64,000 bases of DNA from the NCBI RefSeq assembly GCF_023156235.1, contig NZ_JAKZAI010000011.1, forward strand, positions 62,001 to 126,000. The letters run 5' to 3'. The position numbers and the translations under genes were made by a program. The first letter of the stretch is position 1. Each line of letters opens with the position of its first letter. This stretch comes from Marinobacter goseongensis. GTDB lineage: Bacteria; Pseudomonadota; Gammaproteobacteria; Pseudomonadales; Oleiphilaceae. The notes below the pieces were generated by a model, which worked only from the letters and a program-made list of their open reading frames with translations, was not told the origin of the DNA and did not search any database. Below, piece after piece: positions 9,013 to 17,659 of the stretch.

Positions 9013-12000
9013 CGGACGACAACCGCGACAAGGCAACGGCCGCTCCCGCTGAGCCGACCGCGCACGCCGGCACGCCACGCCGGAGCTGGCGGTTCTGGCT
9101 GTTGGTGATTCTGCTGCTGGCGCTGCTGTTGCCGCTGGCACTGGTGGCTGCGCTATTGTTGGTGCTGCGTTCGGAAACCGGCACCGCCTGGGCCATTGAC
9201 CAGGTGCCTGGCCTGACCGTTGAGGGCGACCGCGGTTCATTGTTCGGCTACTGGCAGGCCGAGTCGGTGATCTGGCAGGGATACGGCACCGGGGTGCGAT
9301 TGCAAGCAGTGGTGGTGGACTGGTCGCCCGGATGTCTGCTGAGTAAGGAGCTGTGCCTCGACACGCTGCATGCGCAAACCATCGATCTGACACTGCAGCC
9401 CTCTGGCGAGCCGGAGGAGCCGGGCGGGGATATCAGCCTGCCCGTCGTCAATCTGCCTGTGGGCGTGCGCATTGGTGATGTCCAGCTGGGCCGCTTCACG
9501 CTGGATGGCAGCAAGGTGTGGGACAGTTTGGAACTCAAAGCCGGAGGATCCGGGGCGGACTGGACTCTGGAGCACGCCCGTTACCGCCTCGACGAGATTG
9601 CGGTGGGTGCGTCCGGGCGTCTGGAAACCCGGGGCGGCTGGCCACTTGACCTCGATGTGGACGTGTCTCTGCCGCCACCCCGGGGCGACGCCTGGCAGAT
9701 TGCGTTGAATCTCACCGGCAGTGCCGAGGACCTCAGGCTTTCGGCTCGCAGCCGTGGGTACCTGGAGGCGTCGTTGCGGGGCCGGGCTGCGCCGCTGGAC
9801 AAGCGTTTGCCCCTGCAGCTTGAACTGGAATCCCCGTCGTTCCTGGCGCTGGACGCCTTGCCACCGACACTCACTCTGAAAGATTGGCGGTTGGCGCTGG
9901 ACGGCAGCCTGGAAAAGGGCTTCGCAACCCGTTCAAACGCGGTACTCCCGGGCACCGCCGGTCCGGTCACGGTGTCACTGCAGGGGCTTGTGACCACCGC
10001 TGGCGCATCGGATGTCAGCCTGCAACTGACCGGCCCGCAGGACGGCCCACAACCGGGCACGCTGGCGCTGACCGGCGATGTGAGCTGGCAGGAGGCTCTG
10101 AACGCTGAGCTGTCGGTCGCCCTGGCAGCTTTCCCCTGGCACACGCTGCTGCCCGACATGGCGCAGCCTCCGGTCACTCTGCGCCAACTGCAGGGCGATC
10201 TCGAATACCGGGACGGTCGTTACAATGCGCAGCTTGAGGCCGCAGTGACCGGGCCCTATGGCGATGCAGAACTGGATACCGCGCTGGCCGGCGACCTGGA
10301 ATCGGTCTCCCTGACCGAGCTGCTGGTCAGTACCGGGGCCGGCGAGCTTCGCGGCAAGGCGGAGATCGGTTTCGCCGATCAGTTGAGTTGGGACGCCGGC
10401 ATCACGCTCGACGAGTTCAATCCCGGCTACTGGGTGCCGGCACTGGAGGCCCGACTTGACGGGAAAGTCAGCAGCCAGGGGCGTCTGAGCGCGGAGGGTC
10501 AGCCGGACATGACCGCCGACTGGGATATCGTCGGGCAATGGCAGAACGAGCCAGCGAAAACCCGGGGGCAGCTGGAGGTGGCCGCCGGCACCTGGATTGT
10601 CTCGGAGCTGGTCGGCGAGCTGGGGGACAACCGCGTCAACGGCAGCGGGCGCTGGGGCGAAACGCTGGCGGGGGATCTGCAGATCAACCTGCCGGATCCG
10701 GGTATTCTGGTGCCGGGCCTGGCGGGGGAGCTGGCCGCCACGTTGACGGTGACCGGCGGCACCCCTGATGATCCCGAGGGAACCCTGAGCCTGCGCGGCT
10801 CGGATCTGGTCTGGCAGGATGCGGCGGCGGTGTCACAGGTGGCGGTGGATGCCAGTCTCCCGGGTGGACGCCGGATTGCGGCGTCGGCGCGAGCGCAGGA
10901 GATTCGCTCTGGTGAGCAGAGCCTCGCTGGGCTGGAGCTGGAATTGAACGGAACTCGACAGAGCCACCGGTTAACGTTGTCCGCATTGCATGACGAAGCA
11001 GAGCTGACCATGGCGCTGGCCGGCGTTGCCGGGGACGCGTGGAAGAGCTGGCAGGGCGCGATCGAGCAGGGGAGGATTGACTTGCCCGGCGCGTCCCAGA
11101 CCTGGACGCTGGATCAGCCGGCGGAGATGGCGTACCGGGAAAACGGAACCCTGACCCTGGGTAGCCATTGCTGGCGTTGGCAGGACAGTTCCATCTGTGC
11201 CGAGGATCAGACTCTGCTTCCGGAGCCGGCGCTGGCCTACCGCATTGATAACTTCCCGACATCGGCGTTGGCGCCGTTGCTGCCGGACACCCTGCGCTGG
11301 GATGCCGCCCTGAACGCAACCCTTGATCTCACCATGACTGATCAGGGGCCGGACGGCACTTTCTCCGTGGATGCCGGTGCCGGTGATTTCGAGGTTCGGG
11401 TACTGGAGGAGTGGGAGACGCTCCGGCACGACACGTTCACCGTAAACGTCGCCATGAAACCTGAAGTGGCGGATGTCACCGTGAATCTCGCGGGCCCCGA
11501 ACTCGGCCAGTTTGATCTGGACCTTTCCGTGGATCCGACGACCGAAGCGCGGCCGGTGACCGGCCGCTTTTCCCTCGCCGGTCTCGACATTGCCCTTGCC
11601 GGAGTGATTGCCGGGCTGGAAGAATTCGAGGGGGAACTCAATGGTGAAGGCCGGTTATCCGGGCCCCTGCTGAGGCCGGCGGTTAACGGCGAAGTGGCGC
11701 TTACTGGCGGGCGCTTCGTTGACCCGTCCATTCCGCTCCCTCTGAACGATGTGGTGATTGCCCTGCAGCTGAACGGCTACTCGGCCGACCTCAGCGGACG
11801 CTGGAACAGCAGTGACCGGGCGAAGGGGAGGCTCACCGGCGCCTTTGACTGGGAGAACCAGCCCTCGGCTGAAGTCACCGTTACCGGCGACCGCCTGCCG
11901 ATCACTTACGATCCTTACGCACAGGTAGAGGTGGCGCCCGACATCACCATCGCCTTCCGGGAAGGCGCGCTGTCAGTGACGGGGCGGGTGGATGTCCCCC

Positions 12001-12785
12001 GCGGCGAGATTGAGGTGCAGGCATTGCCGCCGCAGGCGGTGTCGGTGTCCGAAGACGAAGTGATCGTGGGCGTCGAACCGGAGGAACGGGCGATTGAGGC
12101 TCTGAACATGGACATCACCGTTGTGGTTGGTGATGACAAGGTGACGTTCGATGCCTTCGGTGTGACCGGTGACCTGAAAGGCACGCTGCGAATTGGCAAT
12201 GACATGGACACCCGCGGCTCGCTGAAACTGGTCGATGGCCGATACGAAGCCTATGGCCAAGAGTTGGACCTGCGCCGGGCGCGGGTTGTTTTCGTCGGAT
12301 CCCTGACTGAACCCTACCTCGACATCGAAGCCGTTCGTCGGGTGGATTCGGTCGTGGCGGGTATCCGCCTGAGTGGGCCAGTTAGCGAGCCGGAAACCGA
12401 GGTGTTTTCCGAGCCATCCATGCCCCAGAGCGACGCGTTGTCTTATGTGATTCTGGGGAGAGCGCCGCAGAGCCAGGGCGAAGAGGGGCAGATGAGTCAG
12501 GCGGCTATTTCGTTGGGGCTGACTCAGGCCAACAAGCTCACCCAGGGTATCGGGGACGAATTGGGCATCCGAAACCTGATGCTCGAAACAGAGGGGGCTG
12601 GCGACGAGGCTTCAGTAGTGGCCAGCGGCTATATCACCGATAAATTGAGCCTGCGCTACGGCGTGGGGATATTTGAACCCATCACCACTGTCGCCTTGCG
12701 CTATGATCTGGGCCGCTACTTCTATCTGGAAGCGGCCAGTGGCCTGGCCGCATCGCTGGACATTTTCTACACCCGGGACTTCTAA
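9009..12785 (+). CDS. tamB: Translocation and assembly module inner-membrane protein TamB
   Basis: A 1258-residue AsmA/TamB-type protein. A short cytosolic N terminus precedes one membrane anchor at about residues 30-53, followed by a very long periplasmic beta-rich domain and a C-terminal DUF490/TamB domain with SDALSYVILGRAPQ and a final beta segment ending in aromatic-rich FYTRDF. Length and architecture are normal for TamB. It spans the periplasm as a beta-taco groove and docks on TamA, probably guiding outer-membrane proteins or phospholipids. Translation starts with GTG at 9009 inside the end of tamA. Its stop codon overlaps, on the opposite strand, the stop of the SIMPL-domain gene by four bases, leaving no room for a terminator between the convergent operons. 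Confidence 0.93.
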   Translation: MTDDNRDKATAAPAEPTAHAGTPRRSWRFWLLVILLLALLLPLALVAALLLVLRSETGTAWAIDQVPGLTVEGDRGSLFGYWQAESVIWQGYGTGVRLQAVVVDWSPGCLLSKELCLDTLHAQTIDLTLQPSGEPEEPGGDISLPVVNLPVGVRIGDVQLGRFTLDGSKVWDSLELKAGGSGADWTLEHARYRLDEIAVGASGRLETRGGWPLDLDVDVSLPPPRGDAWQIALNLTGSAEDLRLSARSRGYLEASLRGRAAPLDKRLPLQLELESPSFLALDALPPTLTLKDWRLALDGSLEKGFATRSNAVLPGTAGPVTVSLQGLVTTAGASDVSLQLTGPQDGPQPGTLALTGDVSWQEALNAELSVALAAFPWHTLLPDMAQPPVTLRQLQGDLEYRDGRYNAQLEAAVTGPYGDAELDTALAGDLESVSLTELLVSTGAGELRGKAEIGFADQLSWDAGITLDEFNPGYWVPALEARLDGKVSSQGRLSAEGQPDMTADWDIVGQWQNEPAKTRGQLEVAAGTWIVSELVGELGDNRVNGSGRWGETLAGDLQINLPDPGILVPGLAGELAATLTVTGGTPDDPEGTLSLRGSDLVWQDAAAVSQVAVDASLPGGRRIAASARAQEIRSGEQSLAGLELELNGTRQSHRLTLSALHDEAELTMALAGVAGDAWKSWQGAIEQGRIDLPGASQTWTLDQPAEMAYRENGTLTLGSHCWRWQDSSICAEDQTLLPEPALAYRIDNFPTSALAPLLPDTLRWDAALNATLDLTMTDQGPDGTFSVDAGAGDFEVRVLEEWETLRHDTFTVNVAMKPEVADVTVNLAGPELGQFDLDLSVDPTTEARPVTGRFSLAGLDIALAGVIAGLEEFEGELNGEGRLSGPLLRPAVNGEVALTGGRFVDPSIPLPLNDVVIALQLNGYSADLSGRWNSSDRAKGRLTGAFDWENQPSAEVTVTGDRLPITYDPYAQVEVAPDITIAFREGALSVTGRVDVPRGEIEVQALPPQAVSVSEDEVIVGVEPEERAIEALNMDITVVVGDDKVTFDAFGVTGDLKGTLRIGNDMDTRGSLKLVDGRYEAYGQELDLRRARVVFVGSLTEPYLDIEAVRRVDSVVAGIRLSGPVSEPETEVFSEPSMPQSDALSYVILGRAPQSQGEEGQMSQAAISLGLTQANKLTQGIGDELGIRNLMLETEGAGDEASVVASGYITDKLSLRYGVGIFEPITTVALRYDLGRYFYLEAASGLAASLDIFYTRDF

Positions 12786-13468
12786 TCGAGCTTGAAGGTG
12801 GCGTTGACGCTGGCGCGAAGTTCCCGGTCGCTGATGCTGGATACTGCATCGCCAGCGGACATTGCTTCCGCCCGCATCATCGGAACCGGGTGATGTCCGC
12901 CGTTGATGTTGAGGGTGACCACCTCCCCACAGGACATGTCCAGCTCTTCGGCCACGAAGTCGCAGCGAGATCGGGCATCGGCAATGGCCCTTGCCAGCGC
13001 CTGCTTCTGCAGGCCGTTCTCATCCGAGTGATAGAAGTTGCCGGCACCCAGGTGGTAATCCATGCCCAGCTTCTGGGCTTCGGCCAGCAACGGGTTCAGC
13101 AGCGCCAGATCGTCAATGGTGAAACTGACGGTCTGCGATGCCACCGCCCGTTTCTCCGGCTCCTGGTCCCGCTCCTGCATCGGGATCATCCGGGTGTACA
13201 GATTCAGGTCGGCATCGTTGTACTCGTCGAGCTGGTCGCGATAGGCGTCGATGGCACTGCGCCACTGGGCCATCATCCGGTTGACCTCGTCAGACGCGTT
13301 GGCCGGCAGGTTGTCCTCCGCGGAGGCGGTAAACCGCACTCGGGCACTGTCAGGGGTGTATTTGACAGCGCCTTCTCCGGTCAGGGTCACTTCGCCGGCC
13401 TGGGCGGCGAGGGGGAGTAAAACCACCGCAAGGCCGGGCACCAGGTGTTTCTTCAGGGCATCAAGCAT
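12782..13468 (-). CDS. SIMPL-domain (DUF541) periplasmic protein
   Basis: A 228-residue protein with a signal peptide (MLDALKKHLVPGLAVVLLPLAAQA) followed by a SIMPL/DUF541 domain, recognised by GEVTLTGEGAVKYTPDSARVRF at the start of the mature part and conserved-looking segments DARSRCDFVAEEL and ASVNATFKL. Relatives are periplasmic and have been linked to oxidative stress, but the biochemical role is not defined. It is the third gene of a minus-strand run after the amidoligase and glutamine amidotransferase genes, 54 bases behind the latter, with its own ribosome site (CGGAGAT). Whether it works with them is unknown. Confidence 0.85.
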   Translation of the reverse strand: MLDALKKHLVPGLAVVLLPLAAQAGEVTLTGEGAVKYTPDSARVRFTASAEDNLPANASDEVNRMMAQWRSAIDAYRDQLDEYNDADLNLYTRMIPMQERDQEPEKRAVASQTVSFTIDDLALLNPLLAEAQKLGMDYHLGAGNFYHSDENGLQKQALARAIADARSRCDFVAEELDMSCGEVVTLNINGGHHPVPMMRAEAMSAGDAVSSISDRELRASVNATFKLD

Positions 13469-13522
13469 CGTCAGATCTCCGTTCTGTGTTGGGTCTTGGT
13501 TCGTGCGTTCCGGGGCCGGGCA

Positions 13523-14260
13523 TTAGGCCCGGGTCCGGGCATCCGCCTCGTTCAGCCTCATCAGCTTGCGCTCTCGGGCGGCGTGAACAAAGTGGCTGAA
13601 AATGCGCCGGTGTCCGGCATGGTAGAGCAGGTATTCCGGGTGCCACTGAACGCCCATCAGCCACTGGTCACCGGTATTTTCAATAGCCTGGACAAACCAG
13701 TCGTTGTCTACCGCCACGACCCGCAAGCCTTTGCCGAGCCGCTTGATGGCCTGGCTATGGATACGATTGGCGCCAATTGCGGGGCTGTGCATCAACCGGC
13801 CGAGACGGCTGTTCCGGACCAGTCTGACCCTTTGCATGGGCAGTAGCAGTGGCCGATGCCGGGTGTGAACCCGCAGCGGTGTCACGTTCTGGCACAGCGA
13901 GCCGCCATGGAAAACGTTGATCAGCTGGGCGCCCCGGCAAATCCCCAGCACGGGCAGTTTCAGCTGGCGGGCGTCGGCCAGAAGCCGCTGGTCGGTCTGG
14001 TCCCGGCGGGTATCATAGCGGGCGGTTACCGTTGACTGTTGGCCGAACAGTTCCGGGGCCACATGGGTGCCGCCAGACAGCACCAGGCCGTCGAGCATCG
14101 AGACATCCACCGTTGAGCCCGGGCGGATGTAATGGGTTCTCGCGCCATGCAGTTTCAGCCCCAGGTTAATCAGCCGGTGGGCGAGACTGCGCCTCGCCGG
14201 CCCGCTGATTCCTATGGTCAGGCCCGGGAAATCCGGGCTGTCGACGGCGTTATCGGACAT
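13523..14260 (-). CDS. Class I glutamine amidotransferase, gamma-glutamyl hydrolase-like (peptidase C26)
   Basis: A 245-residue class I amidotransferase-fold hydrolase. The nucleophile elbow is VLGICRGAQ with Cys108, the catalytic His207 is in GVQWHPEYL, and the first glycine loop LVLSGGTHVAP matches the puuD-type gamma-glutamyl-GABA hydrolase group. It may cleave gamma-glutamyl amides or deliver ammonia. Its ATG overlaps the end of the amidoligase gene by 11 bases, so the pair is translationally coupled. Pairing of amidoligase-like ligases with this hydrolase family has been described from comparative genomics and suggests a make-and-break cycle on glutamyl or peptide amides. The product here is unknown. 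Confidence 0.85.
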   Translation of the reverse strand: MSDNAVDSPDFPGLTIGISGPARRSLAHRLINLGLKLHGARTHYIRPGSTVDVSMLDGLVLSGGTHVAPELFGQQSTVTARYDTRRDQTDQRLLADARQLKLPVLGICRGAQLINVFHGGSLCQNVTPLRVHTRHRPLLLPMQRVRLVRNSRLGRLMHSPAIGANRIHSQAIKRLGKGLRVVAVDNDWFVQAIENTGDQWLMGVQWHPEYLLYHAGHRRIFSHFVHAARERKLMRLNEADARTRA

Positions 14261-15254
14261 AGCCCCGGTCGTGCAGCCACTGGTTGCAGGTGTCTGGCCA
14301 GCTTTGGGTCAGGTTGCGCAGGCTCAGTTTGCGGCTGTTTCGAAACGCTTCCCTGAGTTCCGCCAGCTCTGCGGCATTGTTAGCCAGTTGCTCCAGCACC
14401 ACCCAGTCATTCCATACCGTAGAAAAATGCCACTGCGGGTTGTCGATGTCGCAATCGGGCAGGCGGTAGTGCAGGGTCGGCCGGCTCTTGATGCGTTCGT
14501 CTTCAACGAATTCCGCCAACAAGCGGCTGTCGAGGTGCGCGAACAATGGCAGCAGATCCAGAGCCTTGTTGCGGGTCGGGTTGTATTTCAGGTAATCCCG
14601 CATCAGCTGTTCAACGTCCGGAGCGTAATCGTCCTCAAGCAGTTTGTCAGTGTAGGTGCTGCTCCAGGGTTCAATGTAGCTGGTGAATTTGCGGCTGATG
14701 TCCACCTGATGACGACCTTTGAGCCACTCGTAGAGCACGGCAAATGCCTGCAGGTAACGCACCAGAGTGGGCGCCTCCAGGTCCGGCAGCTCCGGGTTCA
14801 GTTGCAGCCCGAAGGCATAGTACAGCGCTTCGCGGCTGCCCAGGGCGCCGGCTTTTCTCAGTTCGTCACACAGGGTCTCGATGCGCTCGAGCGTCGAGAA
14901 CGGCAGCGGTGGGCTGACGATCTCAAGGGGCACGATCTTCTCCGCGGCCGCATCGATCACGTCCATGGCCTGGCCACCGAGTTCGCGCACGGACTCCGGC
15001 AGGCGCTCATCCTGGAGATCCAGATCCTTGATCGGATCGGAGTCCAGTTCGATGGTGAACTTGCCCAAGTCGGTTTCCAGCTCGGCGACATACCGGGATG
15101 CAGCATGTGCGTCGCCGGACAGCAGTTTCTCCGAGAGTCTGACCAGATCCTCGTAACTCAGTCCGGACAGTTCGATTTCGACGCCGACACGCCGCTCTTC
15201 GCCGGATGCGGTTCGCAGTATGTCCGGCATCCTGCACGCCTGTGATTCGCTCAT
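14250..15254 (-). CDS. Amidoligase-family (ATP-grasp-like/COOH-NH2 ligase) protein
   Basis: A 334-residue protein matching the amidoligase family of the carboxylate-amine/ammonia ligase superfamily, related in fold to glutamine synthetase and GCS2. Metal and substrate motifs expected of the group are visible: RRVGVEIELSGLSYEDL at about residues 21-37, FTIELDSDPIKD at about 64-75, and EIVSPPLPF near 113-121. No membrane segment is seen. It would join an amine to a carboxylate using ATP. A strong ribosome site (GGAGGCACAG) precedes the ATG. It heads an operon with the glutamine amidotransferase and SIMPL genes and is divergent from lexA, with 163 bases between start codons. Substrate is unknown. 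Confidence 0.8.
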   Translation of the reverse strand: MSESQACRMPDILRTASGEERRVGVEIELSGLSYEDLVRLSEKLLSGDAHAASRYVAELETDLGKFTIELDSDPIKDLDLQDERLPESVRELGGQAMDVIDAAAEKIVPLEIVSPPLPFSTLERIETLCDELRKAGALGSREALYYAFGLQLNPELPDLEAPTLVRYLQAFAVLYEWLKGRHQVDISRKFTSYIEPWSSTYTDKLLEDDYAPDVEQLMRDYLKYNPTRNKALDLLPLFAHLDSRLLAEFVEDERIKSRPTLHYRLPDCDIDNPQWHFSTVWNDWVVLEQLANNAAELAELREAFRNSRKLSLRNLTQSWPDTCNQWLHDRGYVR

Positions 15255-15346
15255 TCCTGTGCCTCCACAATAGGTTGCCGTTACCTTAACACAGACCCCA
15301 ACAGGGTGAGCCCGGGGCTTGCTGACAAAAAATACAGGAAGCAGTC

Positions 15347-15375
15347 TTTACACTGGATAAAACACTGTATATAGT
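15347..15375 (+). promoter_or_regulatory. lexA promoter (-35/-10)
   Basis: TTTACA (15347-15352), a 17-base spacer and TATAGT (15370-15375) form a good sigma-70 promoter. The -10 lies within an imperfect LexA box and a perfect box starts eight bases downstream, so LexA would block polymerase binding or escape. Confidence 0.7.
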
Positions 15376-15398
15376 CAATTCACTGTATATAAAAACAG
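15365..15398 (+). promoter_or_regulatory. LexA (SOS) boxes upstream of lexA
   Basis: CTGTATATAAAAACAG at 15383-15398 matches the gammaproteobacterial SOS box (CTGT-N8-ACAG) exactly. A second half-matching site, CTGTATATAGTCAATT, is at 15365-15380; only its left arm is good. Two sites 18 bases apart recall the double operator of other lexA genes and indicate autoregulation of lexA-sulA. Confidence 0.85.
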
Positions 15399-15417
15399 GA
15401 TAAAAGGGGGCAACCTC

Positions 15418-16026
15418 ATGAAGCTGACAGCAAGGCAAAGCCAGGTACTGGATATTATCCGGCGCTACGTGGATGAAACCGGATACCCGCCGACCCGCGC
15501 GGAAATCGCCGCGGAACTTGGGTTCCGCTCAGCCAACGCCGCCGAGGAGCATCTGAGGGCGCTGGCGCGCAAAGGCGCGATTGAGATGGTTCCGGGCGCA
15601 AGCCGCGGTATCCGGTTGCCTGAGGCGGAAGCCGACCTGGGCCTGCCGGTGATTGGTCAGGTGGCGGCCGGTAGCCCGATCCTGGCTCAGGAGCACATCG
15701 AAGACCATTGCACCCTGAAGCCGGACTTTTTCTCGCCCTCAGCGGACTATCTGTTGCGGGTAAGAGGCATGAGCATGAAAGACATCGGCATTCTGGATGG
15801 CGATCTGCTCGCGGTTCATCGCACGCAGGACGTTCACAACGGTCAGGTGGTGGTGGCTCGTGTTGGCGAAGAGGTCACGGTGAAACGCTTCAGGAAAGAG
15901 GGCAACAAGGTGTTCCTGATTGCGGAAAACGAAGAATTCGTCCCGATTGAAGTCGATCTGCGGGAGCAGGAGATCTTTATCGAAGGGCTTGGCGTAGGTG
16001 TTATCCGTCGTTCGGATATGCACTGA
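15418..16026 (+). CDS. lexA: SOS repressor LexA
   Basis: A 202-residue LexA of standard length. The N-terminal winged helix-turn-helix (residues 1-65) contains [21 protein letters not shown]. The Ala84-Gly85 autocleavage bond is in QVAAGSPI, and the catalytic dyad is Ser119 (RGMSMKD) and Lys156 (EVTVKRF), the same numbering as in E. coli. It represses DNA-damage genes, and RecA filaments trigger its self-cleavage. A consensus SOS box 20 bases upstream of the start shows autoregulation. A purine-rich AAAAGGGGG precedes the ATG. sulA follows 33 bases later without its own SOS box, so both are probably on one message. Confidence 0.98.
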   Translation: MKLTARQSQVLDIIRRYVDETGYPPTRAEIAAELGFRSANAAEEHLRALARKGAIEMVPGASRGIRLPEAEADLGLPVIGQVAAGSPILAQEHIEDHCTLKPDFFSPSADYLLRVRGMSMKDIGILDGDLLAVHRTQDVHNGQVVVARVGEEVTVKRFRKEGNKVFLIAENEEFVPIEVDLREQEIFIEGLGVGVIRRSDMH

Positions 16027-16059
16027 TCTCCAACGGTCAACCAGAAGACGAGGCGCATC

Positions 16060-16560
16060 ATGGAACAACTCAGCTTTAATCAGAATATGGCGTATTCCGG
16101 CTCAGCATTCGGCTTTCAGGCGCCGGCCAGCCATCTGTCGGGAAAGTCAGCCGTTGTTCGGGCCGGTTCCGCCAGAGCGAAGCGAGCCGACCCTGCTGCG
16201 CCGGTCACTGGTAACGTCACTGAGATTATTCTGCCGGAGGGTCAGGTAGAGAATTTTCAGCTGCTGTTGCCCATGCTGACCCAGTTGAACCAGGAGAAGC
16301 GCTGGCTGGCATGGATCGATCCGCCTCAGGCGCTGGTCAGCAAGTGGCAGAAGATGCATGGCATCGTAGCAGGTGAGCTGCTGGTGTTGCGCTCAACGCC
16401 GGATTACCCGGCGCGGGATCTGGCGGAACGGGCGCTCAGCGCCGGAACCTGTCATGCGGTCGTGATGTGGACCCGCAAGCTGGGCCGGGAAGGTCTGGAA
16501 GCGCTACAGAAGGCGTCCGCTCAGGGCAACAGTCATGGGGTGGTTTTGCGCCAGCGCTGA
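16060..16560 (+). CDS. sulA: SOS cell-division inhibitor SulA
   Basis: A 166-residue SulA homologue: GNVTEIILPEGQVENFQLLLP (about residues 51-71) and KRWLAWIDPPQAL (about 80-92) are the conserved core of the RecA-like fold that binds FtsZ and blocks Z-ring assembly after DNA damage. The lexA-sulA pairing is the same as in pseudomonads. No LexA box lies in the 33-base gap, so SOS control would come from the lexA promoter. A perfect 10-bp inverted repeat covers its stop codon and may end transcription between it and the convergent gene. Confidence 0.92.
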   Translation: MEQLSFNQNMAYSGSAFGFQAPASHLSGKSAVVRAGSARAKRADPAAPVTGNVTEIILPEGQVENFQLLLPMLTQLNQEKRWLAWIDPPQALVSKWQKMHGIVAGELLVLRSTPDYPARDLAERALSAGTCHAVVMWTRKLGREGLEALQKASAQGNSHGVVLRQR

Positions 16561-16571
16561 GAGCGCTGGCG
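16549..16571. terminator. Perfect inverted repeat over the sulA stop codon
   Basis: CGCCAGCGCT (16549-16558), loop GAG, then AGCGCTGGCG (16562-16571): a perfect 10-bp stem in which the sulA TGA spans stem and loop. It lies between convergent genes. There is no T-run on either side, so intrinsic termination is only possible, not shown. Confidence 0.5.
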
Positions 16572-16579
16572 GATCTCAC

Positions 16580-16840
16580 TCAGTGGAGGGTGTAGGACGG
16601 TTGCGCGTCCTGTGCTTCCGCGTCGTCGTCTTCCCAGTCAATATCGTGCGCAACATTGCCTACCGCTTCAATGCCAGCCGCAATCATGGCTTTGGCAACT
16701 GCCATTTCGCGATCTTCCATCATGTCGCGGGCCTCTGACGAAAACGAAATGCGGACCAGTGGTGCGGCATCGTCGTCAATGCGACGCAACGCATAATCGC
16801 CATCGCTCAGTTGTACAATTTCGAAAAAAGATGGTGACAT
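16580..16840 (-). CDS. Small conserved acidic protein next to lexA-sulA
   Basis: An 86-residue acidic protein with no signal or membrane segment. The core SFFEIVQLSDGDYALRRID resembles a short beta-hairpin domain, and the tail is Asp/Glu-rich (DIDWEDDDAEAQDAQ). Small genes of this type stand in the same place beside lexA-sulA and a DUF6586 gene in Pseudomonas, where they are unnamed. An AAAGGT ribosome site lies upstream. Function unknown. It is transcribed toward sulA and away from the DUF6586 gene's 3' end, with 45 bases between them. Confidence 0.75.
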   Translation of the reverse strand: MSPSFFEIVQLSDGDYALRRIDDDAAPLVRISFSSEARDMMEDREMAVAKAMIAAGIEAVGNVAHDIDWEDDDAEAQDAQPSYTLH

Positions 16841-16885
16841 TCACATAACCTTTCAGTTGTATTCGACCCTGTGGTGCCTCGCGAT

Positions 16886-17380
16886 TTACCACTCGCTGTG
16901 GCGTTCTTCCAGGGTATCGGCGAATTGTTTCAACGCGTCGAGCACTTTACCCAGAGCAGCCGCAGAGCGGTCAGGACCGGAATCCGCGGATATCGCAATG
17001 ATATTCTCCGCACTGACCGTTTTTCGAGTTGCCGGTGGCTTGGCCTGCGCGGCCTCCAGTTGATCCAGGTGGTTCCACCAACTGCCGCCTTTGCGCGCCA
17101 GAGTCAGCAACTCAGCGGTTTCCGGGTTGTCCTCTCCAAGCAAAGCGACCAGTGCCTCCAGCGTTTCGGGATCGCTTTGCTTCTGTTGGTACAGCTTCGC
17201 AACCATGATCAGCAACAGGCGCCTTGCCCGCAGCGCCAGCTCAATGCTGCCCTGTAGACCTGCTTCCCGCTGCAAGGCGTCACCGGCGTCCTCCCCGCTG
17301 GAGGGGGTGTCAGCCTGCCGTAACAGCACCCGGGCCATGAACAGCTTTTGGGAAACCAGTGAATACCACTGTGACGCCAT
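16886..17380 (-). CDS. DUF6586-type conserved protein
   Basis: A 164-residue, mostly helical cytosolic protein matching the conserved gene found between topA and lexA-sulA in pseudomonads (DUF6586). Visible features are an N-terminal helix MASQWYSLVSQKLFMARVLL, a central segment ELALRARRLLLIMVAKLYQ, and a Trp-containing loop GGSWWNHLDQLE at about 99-110. Function is unknown. The start has a GGCAGGT ribosome site. It is likely the first gene of a two-gene minus-strand unit with the small acidic protein downstream. Confidence 0.8.
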   Translation of the reverse strand: MASQWYSLVSQKLFMARVLLRQADTPSSGEDAGDALQREAGLQGSIELALRARRLLLIMVAKLYQQKQSDPETLEALVALLGEDNPETAELLTLARKGGSWWNHLDQLEAAQAKPPATRKTVSAENIIAISADSGPDRSAAALGKVLDALKQFADTLEERHSEW

Positions 17381-17522
17381 GATTACCTGCCAAAAAAGAT
17401 GGACGGCCGAGTCGGAAATAAGCGCCCATTAAATTAATTCACCAGTCTATCATTTTTACAGTTGCATTTCCTCCCCTGTGTTGGTCGTCACGGGTTTAAC
17501 AAGAAACTACAAACATTCACTT

Positions 17523-17536
17523 GAAACGCCCGTTTG
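17523..17536. promoter_or_regulatory. PsrA-like palindrome upstream of the DUF1329 gene
   Basis: GAAACGCCCGTTTG fits the published PsrA-type operator form (G/C)AAAC-N2-4-GTTT(G/C). PsrA is a TetR-family sensor of long-chain fatty acids encoded beside lexA in Pseudomonas. The site is 124 bases before the DUF1329 start. No psrA gene is in the window, so the assignment is inferred from the motif. Confidence 0.45.
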
Positions 17537-17659
17537 AATTTGGCAAAAAGGCCGCCCGCTGAACGAGATTTGAGCGATTTCAGCGGTTCGCAATCGCGAG
17601 CGGAGAGCACTGTTTTTTTGCGGCAGGGCGGTCAACGGCATAAGGGAGGTACGTTAAAT

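Noticed and set aside
17539..17556. TTTGGCAAAAAGGCCGCC as a sigma-54 promoter of the DUF1329 gene
   Set aside because: GG-N10-GC spacing is present but the -12 context is poor, and the gene has no link to sigma-54.
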